Shown: in pieces, positions 7,289-12,396 of the stretch
Layout of the letters: every line of letters begins with the position of its first letter
How positions within the stretch are numbered: the stretch's first letter is position 1
Assembly: GCF_000613305.1 (NCBI RefSeq)
Contig: NZ_BAIO01000031.1
Location: 1 to 12,396 of the forward strand
Origin: Komagataeibacter kakiaceti JCM 25156
Lineage (GTDB): Bacteria > Pseudomonadota > Alphaproteobacteria > Acetobacterales > Acetobacteraceae
DNA length: 12,396 nt
Direction: 5' to 3'
The notes under the pieces: generated by a model
Database searches by the model: none
Told to the model about the DNA's origin: nothing
Seen by the model: only the letters and a program-made list of their open reading frames with translations
Translations under genes and position numbers: made by a program

Positions 7289-8265
7289 TCATATATATAT
7301 GTTGCGTTTTAAGAATTTTTCTATATAAATATTTATCCCATTTTCCAATGTTGTAAAATCTTTCTTATACCCAACGCTTCGAAGCTTATTCATGTTAGCG
7401 CAGGTAAAGTTTTGATAATTACCTAAAAGATTATTCGGCATATCTATAAATTCAATATCTCGAGACTTACCAAGAGAATCACAAATGGCATATGCAAGAT
7501 CAAGGTATGTGCGGGCAACCCCTGTTCCGCAATTAAACAAACCATTGACATGTGGATTTTCGTATAACCACATCATTACATCAACTACATCTCCAACCCA
7601 AATAAAATCACGTGACTGCTGACCATCTGCAATGGATATGGACGAAGACTTAAATAATTTTGCAGGAAATCCATTTGAAATATCATCGTATTTTACTTTT
7701 ATAACGGAAAGCATCTTGCCTTTATGATATTCATTAGGTCCATATACATTGAAGAACTTCAGTCCAACCCATTGTTTTGGAATTTTGTTTCCATTTTTAA
7801 CCTGATTCACAACCCACTGATCAAATGCATGCTTGGACCAGCCATAAAGATTAAGAGGGCGTAGAGTATCAAGCTTGATAGATCGTCGGAAAATCCTATC
7901 TTCGTAGAGGCTGCACCATAAGTCGCAGCAGACGAAGCATAAATGAAATTGATATCCCGCTCGGCGCACCACGACCAGAGTTTTTGAGACAATGTAACAT
8001 TTGTATGCCAGACCAGATCGCCATCCACAGCTATTGTTTCACTTATGGCACCCATATGGAAAATGGCTTTGATCTTCGTCTCCGACGCTAGGAAAGCATC
8101 CAGATTTTCAGGGGCAACAATACGTGATGGTGCATGAAGCTGTAAATTACGCCATTTTTCTTCATGACCCAGCCAATCCACAACAACAGTTTCCTCCCCA
8201 CGAGCGTGGAGTTCGGCTTGAAGACACGAACCAATGAACCCGGCACCACCTGTAATAACAATCAT
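7289..8265 (-). pseudogene. hldD: ADP-L-glycero-D-manno-heptose 6-epimerase, one frameshift
   Basis: Cytosolic SDR enzyme that makes the heptose precursor for the lipopolysaccharide inner core. Start taken at ATG 8265, giving MIVITGGAGFIGS as in other HldD proteins; an ATG at 8280 is in frame. Visible elements: Rossmann loop GGAGFIG, FHMGAIS, SSAATYG, catalytic Y-x-x-x-K in YGWSK, FFNVYGPNEYHKGKM, which is highly specific for HldD, and SRDFIWVGDVVDV. Near 7881-7886 the frame breaks between FSDD and SIKLDTLRPLN; one extra T repairs it, giving about 325 residues, normal for the family. The stop is TGA at 7289-7291. The gene is strikingly AT-rich, especially its C-terminal half, against the GC-rich neighbours, which suggests transfer from another lineage. 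It is flanked by IS remnants on both sides and has no LPS gene beside it. Confidence 0.87.
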
Positions 8266-8432
8266 GTTAATTTTCCGCATAGATTATATTGACAGATAAA
8301 TATGGCTCTTATTTATTATTTCAGAGCACATTATGCCCCTTGACTTATTGTCAGCCAGATTTTCAGTCATGCAGCAGACGAAAACAATTATGTGCAGAGC
8401 CATAAGAAATGTAGGGTTGCACTTATAATATT

Positions 8433-8624
8433 TTAATGGACCATCCGCGTCGGGTCTCCCATATCAAGCTTTTCCCTTATAATCTTCCAATTGGCCAGCG
8501 GCCATAACACCACATTCTGTTGCAACCATCCTAACGATTTCGAGTGTAATGCCATACTTTCAGTCGGTTTCGATTTTATGTAACCCTGATCAGTCCATAT
8601 GAGTGAGATGCTTCCCCCTGTAGC
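8433..8624 (-). pseudogene. Unidentified ORF tail cut by an IS3 end
   Basis: The minus strand is open for about 63 codons from the IS3 terminus to TAA at 8433-8435, with an internal ATG at 8555. It reads SLIWTDQGYIKSKPTESMAL, then LGWLQQNVVLWPLANWKII, then DMGDPTRMVH. I do not recognise it. The Trp-rich, non-repetitive composition looks more like a real protein end than chance, and the IS3 right end sits exactly at its upstream side, so it may be the C-terminus of a gene the element interrupted. It lies upstream of and on the same strand as hldD. The rest of the 8266-8432 gap holds AT-rich sequence that probably includes the hldD promoter, but no clear -35/-10 pair. Confidence 0.35.
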
Positions 8625-9119
8625 TGAATAGCCCCTGGTTTTCTAGACGCCTTGAGCACTCAAAATCTGCTGTTGTTCGAATTGAACGGATGACAGCACT
8701 CCGTTCCCGACATGCGTACGCATCGGATTATAGAATATTTCGATGTCGTCAAACACGTCCTGCCGGGCTTCTGGGCGCATTTTGTTGGTTCGCCGCCGGA
8801 TGCGCTCGCGCTTGAGCGATGAGAAAAAATTCTCCATCCCCACACTGCGGCACCATCTGGGCGGCGTGACGCATAGCGCCAAGTTTTCGGATCCATACCA
8901 ATAGGCCGACAAGTCCGCCGCTACGAATAGTCTTTCTCCCGGATCGCCCAGGTCACGGCCTCCCGCCGCAAACCGGGCATCACGAGTTTTTTGCCAGCAG
9001 TTCCTTCAGCGGCGAGAGGTCCATCATGCTCTCCGCCAGAAGCAGCTTCAGCTTCGCGTTTTCTTCCTCAAGAGCCTTGAGCCGCCGCGCTTCCGATACC
9101 TCCATTGAAACCCACCACA
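8625..9119 (-). mobile_element. IS3-family element B, internally deleted remnant
   Basis: The terminal sequence TGAATAGCCCCTGGTTTTCT (from 8625) is an IS3-type end lying just after the OrfB stop. On the minus strand the order is: C-terminal part of orfA (9105-8980), first 20 or so codons of orfB (MPGLRREAVTWAIREKDYS then a stop), then directly the last 70 codons of orfB. About 600 bases of catalytic core are missing. The orfA side is cut at 9119/9120 by IS5 element B, and the rest is not found beyond that element. Confidence 0.8.
8643..9105 (-). pseudogene. IS3-family transposase remnant (OrfA C-terminus + OrfB ends)
   Basis: OrfA part: MEVSEARRLKALEEENAKLK followed by LLLAESMMDLSPLKELLAKN, the leucine-zipper region of IS3 OrfA, ending at TGA 8980-8982. 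An A6 run (GCAAAAAAC) near this stop is the position of the family's -1 frameshift signal; in the -1 frame the text continues KLVMPGLRREAVTWAIREKD. After a deletion the OrfB C-terminus appears: GMENFFSSLKRERIRRRTNK, RPEARQDVFDDIEIFYNP, then a stop at 8643-8645. The Glu of the DDE triad (M-E-N-F-F) is kept, but both catalytic Asp residues are lost. A longer frame reaching 8912 has about 20 unrelated residues in front of GMENFF, produced by the deletion join. Confidence 0.78.
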
Positions 9120-9136
9120 AGGGCGTGTCGTCAGTT
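9120..9136 (+). repeat. Left terminal inverted repeat of IS5 element B
   Basis: AGGGCGTGTCGTCAGTT; exact reverse complement of 9959-9975. It is the transposase-binding end and lies immediately against the truncated orfA of IS3 element B. Confidence 0.92.
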
Positions 9137-9210
9137 GGCATCTGGCGCTATGAAGCTTGTACTCCCGTTTGATCTGTGATGTTTTCTCTCTGTTTTCAGG
9201 GAGAGAATGA

Positions 9211-9964
9211 GTGCGACGATATGGCCTGAGTGACAGCCAGTGGGAACGGATAAAGGATCTTCTCCCGGGTCGTGAAGGTCATGCCGGCGGAACGGCTGCC
9301 GATAACCGTCTGTTTGTGGAAGCGGTTCTGTATCGTTACCTGCCGGCATTCCCTGGCGTGATCCGCCCGCCAGGTTCGGGGACAGGAAGAACGTCCACCG
9401 GCGACTGCGTCGCTGGTGCGAAAGCGGCATGATTGCACGGATTTTCCGGCATCTGATCACCGATCGCGACAACGAATATATGATGATCGACAGCACGATT
9501 GTCCGGGCTCACCAGCATAGTGCGGGTGCCCGTAAAAAAGGGGCGCGGATCAGGCCATCGGGCGGTCCCGTGGCGGACTGACTTCGAAAATCCACGCCAT
9601 TGTCGATGCTGCAGGAAAGGCGGTCGCCCTGTCCCTGACGCCCGGGCACAGAGCGGACATCACGGAAGCAGAACCTTTGCCGGATGAGGTCGATCCCAAA
9701 GCCTTTATCGCCGACAAGGCTTATGACGCCGATCCGCTCATTGAAACGCTTGAATCACGACAGATCACACCGGTTATCCCTTCAAGGAAAAACCGACGCA
9801 ATCCACGTAAAATCAGCTTCCAGTTCTACAAAAACAGAAACATCATTGAACGCTTCTTTGCCAGGCTGAAGCAGTTCAGAGGCATTGCAACACGCTACGA
9901 CAAGCTGAAATCAACATTCCTCGCAGCAGTGCAACTCGTCTCCGCCATCATCGGAATTAACTGA
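9211..9964 (+). pseudogene. IS5-family (IS427-like) transposase, frame broken at two points
   Basis: About 250 residues over three frames. Start is a GTG at 9211 ([20 protein letters not shown]), preceded by GGGAGAG. Break 1 near 9337-9341: RYLPAF should read [20 protein letters not shown], cured by one extra base. The first catalytic Asp follows in YMMIDSTIVRAHQHSAGARK. Break 2 at A6G4 (9535-9544): continuation as GADQAIGRSRGGLTSKIHAI lies in the -1 frame. The second Asp is in FIADKAYDADPLIE and the Glu in NIIERFFARLKQFRGIATRY. IS427-group elements often split the transposase into two frames at such a run, so break 2 may be a natural slippage site; break 1 is not typical and would kill the gene if real. 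Confidence 0.85.
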
Positions 9965-9975
9965 CGACACGCCCT
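9959..9975 (-). repeat. Right terminal inverted repeat of IS5 element B
   Basis: AACTGACGACACGCCCT; exact reverse complement of 9120-9136. It contains the transposase stop codon (TGA 9962-9964), a compact arrangement usual in small IS5 elements. Confidence 0.92.
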
Positions 9976-9981
9976 AGTGAA

Positions 9982-10140
9982 ATGGAAATCGCGGGAGGGA
10001 AGGGGGCGGAAAACGCACCAGACCAGACCAAAGAAAAAGCTAAAGAAACCGCGCGGAATGCAGAATCGGCCGCGAACGAAGCGAAAAGGCAGGTCGACGC
10101 CAAGAGACAGCAGGCAGAACAGCCGGGACGGTCGAGGTAA
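9982..10140 (+). CDS. Ala/Lys/Glu-rich small protein or gene tail, function unknown
   Basis: 52 codons from ATG 9982 to TAA 10138-10140; the frame is open into the IS5 end, so the true start may have been removed by the insertion. Sequence: MEIAGGKGAENAPDQTKEKA, then KETARNAESAANEAKRQVDA, then a Gln/Arg tail. Strongly hydrophilic with a regular A-x-x-A/K pattern, as in long amphipathic or coiled helices of CsbD-like or other stress-associated small proteins, but no diagnostic motif is present. No ribosome-binding site is visible in front of the ATG because the IS terminal repeat lies there. It ends only 24 bases before the EcsC-type gene, so the two may have been co-transcribed. Confidence 0.5.
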   Translation: MEIAGGKGAENAPDQTKEKAKETARNAESAANEAKRQVDAKRQQAEQPGRSR

Positions 10141-10164
10141 CCAAAATGAAATGGCCGCCTGACG

Positions 10165-10964
10165 TTGTACGAACAAACAGAGAAGCGGCCTCTTTCCGAA
10201 GGTGAAAATCTGGCATATGTGTTGAAACAGGCTGTAACTAAATATTTGAGAAGAGAGATGTCAGAAAACCAACTGAGTGTCATCGGAAAAGCTCTGGAAT
10301 GGGGTTACGAAAAAGCCGTAACCGGCGGCGGCGTATTGGGAACCGCGCAGTCCCTCGGTGATGAATACCTAAGGTCAAATAATTACAACAAAAAAGATGC
10401 CGCCAATAGTTTGATCAGATGGCAGAACACAAAAGCTGCCACAGGTGGTTTTGTAACCAACCTTGGAGGTGCCATAACAATACCGATTGCAATACCTGCA
10501 AACATGGCATCTACTCTCTATATACAGTTAAGAATGATCGCTGCCATCGCACATATTGGCGGGCATGATGTGCTGGACGACAAAACAAAAACGCTTTGTT
10601 TTGTTTGCCTTACGGGCAACAGCGCTGCGAGATTGTTAAGTCGGCAGGGGTTCAGTTTGGAACGAAATTTACAGCTTCCACTATCAAGAAGTATGTTACC
10701 GGAACAGTAATAACAAAGATCAACCAAGCCGTGGGATTCAGGCTCGTGACAAAAGCCGGAACAACGGGAATCCTTAACCTCACAAAGCTGGTTCCTGTCG
10801 TTGGTGGCCTCGTTGGTGGAACATTTGATGGTGTCACAACAAATATAATCGGAAATACCGCACGAAATGCGTTTATCAATGATGATCTATCTGGAGAAGC
10901 TGCCCACGTTCGCTCTCCGGAACCCGGCGCACCTTCCCCGTCAGGCGCTCGTGTTAAATTTTGA
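10165..10964 (+). pseudogene. EcsC-family protein, one frameshift
   Basis: About 266 residues across two frames. Core EcsC-type sequence is clear: AANSLIRWQNTKAATGGFVT, then NLGGAITIPIAIPANMASTL, YIQLRMIAAIAHIGGHDVLD, and after the break INQAVGFRLVTKAGTTGILN and VPVVGGLVGGTFDGVTTNII. Gly/Ala-rich helices suggest membrane association. The frame breaks near 10627-10629; adding one G (GCGAG to GCGGAG) joins GNSAA to EIVKSAGVQFGTKF. The start is uncertain: a TTG at 10165 opens the frame, while ATG 10146 has GAGG eight bases upstream but is out of frame, so a second small indel near the start is possible. The biochemical role of EcsC-domain proteins is not well defined; the name comes from the Bacillus EcsABC system. 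Confidence 0.85.
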
Positions 10965-11034
10965 CAAGACCAGGCACCAGCTTAACGTTCAGTTCTTGTC
11001 GTTCTTCCTTTCTGAGTGATAACCGAGAACACGA

Positions 11035-11252
11035 TTAGGTCGGACCAGAAGGACCAGGCAACCCGTCCTGTCCCGGTGACGGGGCGGGAGCCATCACTAT
11101 TTCCTTGATCCTCCCAATTCCGGACAAACACAGATCGATGGCTTTGACTATTTCCTCAGAGGCGCCTCAGAAGGCAAGGGCGCGTTGACGATCCTGAGAG
11201 CAGAACGCAGCCATGAATGTCCATCAGGGTCAGCCAGACGATTGATTACCAT
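11035..11252 (-). pseudogene. Small unknown protein with Gly-Pro-rich tail, one frameshift
   Basis: About 72 residues. The ATG at 11252 has a strong ribosome-binding site, GGGAAGGAAAG, about six bases upstream. The first frame reads MVINRLADPDGHSWLRSALR, then IVNAPLPSEAP, and stops; adding one G near 11155-11160 continues it as EEIVKAIDLCLSGIGRIKEI, then VMAPAPSPGQDGLPGPSGPT and TAA at 11035-11037. The reconstructed protein has an amphipathic helical middle and an abrupt collagen-like G-x-x-G-x-P end. I do not recognise a family. It is convergent with the EcsC gene. The good start signal and the sensible reading across the shift support a real gene. Confidence 0.5.
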
Positions 11253-11335
11253 TGCGCTTTCCTTCCCTTGATCAGCTGCGCATTGGCGAACCATTTACAA
11301 CGCGGAGAGAAGTGAAATGTGGCGGGGAGGGGGCG

Positions 11336-11479
11336 ATGCCGTGCCGTAAGGATATTATGAAAATAATCGTCTACACATCCGGGCCTTCAGCCGGACCCTG
11401 CCGGGGACGGCTCGAAGGAGGAGATCGCATTCCTGGCAGCCGCCAGAGGATGTCGTTTACGCTGCTATCCACGGATTGA
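11336..11479 (+). CDS. Short open frame of doubtful status
   Basis: 48 codons beginning MPCRKDIMKIIVYTSGPSAG, with GGGGAGGGGGCG just upstream of the ATG, a fair ribosome-binding site. Past GPSAGP another frame reads GDGSKEEIAFLAAARGC, which looks more protein-like, so a frameshift is possible. No family is recognised. This is the only candidate I can offer in 11253-11603. The same stretch on the minus strand holds a 37-codon frame (MRLRNRHPSGRVLNGLGHPR...) behind GGGGAGAAG that competes with it. Treat as unassigned DNA with weak coding signals. Confidence 0.2.
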   Translation: MPCRKDIMKIIVYTSGPSAGPCRGRLEGGDRIPGSRQRMSFTLLSTD

Positions 11480-11603
11480 CCGAAGCCGCGTAGACGCTGC
11501 CCAGCGGCAGCCGGGGATGCCCCAGCCCATTAAGCACCCTCCCCGAAGGGTGGCGGTTTCGCAAACGCATCTTCTCCCCGTCAAGACCTCCCGAAGTCAT
11601 CAA

Positions 11604-11714
11604 TCACCACGCAACAGTCACCGCCCACTCCCCGCAATGACCATCTTCCAGCCTGAAGTAACGGATAAGTAACGAAATGGGTTCCGGGCACCGAGGCGCC
11701 GATAGTTCACTCAT
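11604..11714 (-). CDS. Short open frame downstream of the membrane protein gene
   Basis: 36 codons: MSELSAPRCPEPISLLIRYF, then RLEDGHCGEWAVTVAW and TGA. GGAG lies ten bases before the ATG. Between it and the membrane protein gene is another mini-frame (ATG at 11774, MTFLHGMYASRRLNRI) whose ATG overlaps the upstream stop (ATGA) and has GGAGG eight bases ahead. With one extra C the mini-frame would read on to LEEKITDE and stop beside this ATG. The chain of good start signals suggests a small operon whose later genes are garbled or very short. No function recognised. Confidence 0.3.
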   Translation of the reverse strand: MSELSAPRCPEPISLLIRYFRLEDGHCGEWAVTVAW

Positions 11715-11776
11715 CCGTGATCTTCTCCTCTAAATCCGGTTCAAACGGCGACTGGCATACATTCCATGCAAAAACG

Positions 11777-12133
11777 TCATGGATATGCCTCCTGTTCTGT
11801 TTTCCGGATGTCAGATCGATTCTTATACGCGACAATCGCATCCCGCGTCGGCATCGCAAGTGCTGATAATGCACGGGCAAAATATGACTGCAAGCCACGG
11901 GTAACATTGAAGAAGGCCAAACCCGGAGCCATCGCGGCGGCCGCCAGCAGGGCCAGCAACAAAGTGCCCCTAGCCGATACGGAAGTCGTTACGATTTCGT
12001 CCAGATACCACTCGATCTGGGGCAGTATTGAGTGCAGTTCACCAGACCGGGACCAGTCCGGATATGGGATGGCACTATGCAGTCCCATGATGCAGACAGA
12101 GACAAGAGAGAGACCCGCGAACACAATGCCCAT
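11777..12133 (-). CDS. Small membrane protein with two hydrophobic helices, unknown function
   Basis: 118 residues. Helix 1 lies at about 3-20 (IVFAGLSLVSVCIMGL) and helix 2 at about 58-76 (TLLLALLAAAAMAPGLAFF). Between them is a charged loop (WSRSGELHSILPQIEWYLDE), and the C-terminal 40 residues are basic and probably cytosolic. The ATG at 12133 has AGGA about six bases upstream; the frame stays open to 12195 without another usual start (LRAALFVSHRYSQDY), so a longer N-terminus cannot be excluded. The stop overlaps a downstream ATG with a strong GGAGG site. The gene begins 22 bases after a strong terminator, leaving almost no space for a promoter, so it may depend on read-through or on a promoter inside the terminator region. 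No family recognised. Confidence 0.55.
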   Translation of the reverse strand: MGIVFAGLSLVSVCIMGLHSAIPYPDWSRSGELHSILPQIEWYLDEIVTTSVSARGTLLLALLAAAAMAPGLAFFNVTRGLQSYFARALSALAMPTRDAIVAYKNRSDIRKTEQEAYP

Positions 12134-12155
12134 ATAATCCTGCGAGTATCTGTGA

Positions 12156-12197
12156 CTAACAAAAAGGGCAGCCCGTAAGGACTGCCCTTTTTGTTAG
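12156..12197 (-). terminator. Strong intrinsic terminator, perfect 16-bp stem
   Basis: CTAACAAAAAGGGCAG (12156-12171) and CTGCCCTTTTTGTTAG (12182-12197) are exact reverse complements around a ten-base loop. The A5/T5 runs make it a U-tailed terminator on both strands. It lies 15 bases after the stop of the minus-strand gene at 12213 and most likely ends that transcript. Confidence 0.88.
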
Positions 12198-12212
12198 GCA
12201 TCAAGCCGGAAA

Positions 12213-12396
12213 TCAGTTCCCGTTCACGAACTCGGTCTGGGTTGCCACCGTCATATAGATGGAACGATAGAGCGCACCACGCTGCGAGAGGGACATCCGG
12301 TAACCCTGGTAGCAGTTCGGCGTGAACGACGGCAGGTAGATTTCAAAATCCGACGAAAAGATGCTGCCGGAAAGACGATTTGCCACGAACAGGCGT
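12213..12396 (-). CDS. C-terminal end of an unrecognised gene
   Basis: The last 60 codons run off the window edge and stop at TGA 12213-12215. The residues include RLFVANRLSGSIFSSDFEIY, LPSFTPNCYQGYRMSLSQRG and ALYRSIYMTVATQTEFVNGN. Aromatic- and Ser/Thr-rich with evenly spaced polar residues, giving a beta-rich impression, without charged clusters or membrane helix. GC-rich codon use fits the host. The strong terminator directly after it supports a real gene end. I cannot assign a family from this fragment. Confidence 0.65.
   Translation of the reverse strand, partial: RLFVANRLSGSIFSSDFEIYLPSFTPNCYQGYRMSLSQRGALYRSIYMTVATQTEFVNGN

Larger units (their letters stand above)
9120..9975 (+). mobile_element. 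IS5-family element B (IS427-like group), full length
   Basis: An 856-bp unit bounded by perfect 17-bp inverted repeats, AGGGCGTGTCGTCAGTT at 9120-9136 and its complement at 9959-9975, with one DDE transposase reading frame set inside. Size and architecture match the IS427 group of IS5. That group normally duplicates TA; the flanks here are AA on the left (9119-9120 if the repeat starts at G9121) and TA on the right, so no clean target duplication is seen. This agrees with loss of adjacent DNA after insertion: the left side is a cut IS3, the right side an unrelated gene tail. Confidence 0.9.

Noticed and set aside
7182..7290. AT-rich repeat-like stretch as an origin or CRISPR-like array
   Set aside because: No repeated unit with regular spacing, no iterons or DnaA boxes; simply AT-rich flank after hldD.
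5345..9975. Possible composite transposon carrying hldD between IS copies
   Set aside because: The two IS5 elements have different terminal repeats and the two IS3 elements are different and truncated, so no matching pair of ends brackets the segment.
9977..10162. Lys/Arg-rich 61-codon frame overlapping the Ala/Lys/Glu-rich ORF
   Set aside because: Out-of-frame shadow; its extreme basic composition follows from the GAA/AAA-rich codons of the real frame.
11777..12133. Two-helix membrane protein as a defence effector (SLATT-like 2TM)
   Set aside because: Only the helix count fits; no diagnostic motif and no nucleotidyltransferase, SLOG or other sensor gene next to it.

Overview
The window looks like accessory or IS-scarred DNA of an alphaproteobacterium, most likely an acetic acid bacterium (Acetobacteraceae, e.g. 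the Komagataeibacter/Gluconacetobacter/Acetobacter group). This is inferred from high GC, a compact heme-uptake operon, a Tat-exported hydrolase, and IS3- and IS5-family transposases of the type common in that family. No species call can be made from sequence alone.

Layout. 1-1248 (+): end of a heme/iron ABC permease, its ATPase (hmuV-like) and a small heme-degrading-type monooxygenase, with overlapping reading frames, as one operon. 1265-1318: large hairpin between convergent genes. 1320-2797 (-): Tat-signal alpha/beta hydrolase broken by one frameshift. 2893-3133 (-): leftover C-terminus of a NodT-type efflux outer membrane protein. 3341-4865 (+): CYTH-CHAD (triphosphatase-like, polyphosphate-binding) protein, frameshifted. 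4953-5344 (-): C-terminal remnant of an SDR/epimerase cut by an IS. 5345-7181: truncated IS3-family element abutting an orphan 124-bp piece and a truncated IS5-family element in opposite orientation. 7289-8265 (-): low-GC hldD (heptose epimerase), frameshifted. 8433-8624: unidentified ORF tail. 8625-9119: internally deleted IS3 remnant. 9120-9975: full-length IS5-family element with perfect 17-bp ends. 9982-10140: Ala/Lys/Glu-rich small ORF. 10165-10964 (+): EcsC-family protein, frameshifted. 11035-12133: poorly known small genes, mostly on the minus strand. 12156-12197: near-ideal terminator. 12213-12396 (-): end of an unrecognised gene.

How the parts work together. Only the heme operon reads as a coherent pathway: import of heme across the inner membrane by the permease/ATPase, then probable heme breakdown by the monooxygenase. 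The rest looks like a patchwork of gene ends joined by insertion sequences and deletions.

The main caution is that almost every gene longer than about 110 codons carries a frameshift. Nearly all are cured by adding one base, usually lengthening a run of identical bases. Such a uniform bias points to under-called homopolymers in the assembly at least as much as to real gene decay, so 'pseudogene' labels below describe the sequence as given. I found no CRISPR array, tRNA, rRNA or convincing new multi-gene system.
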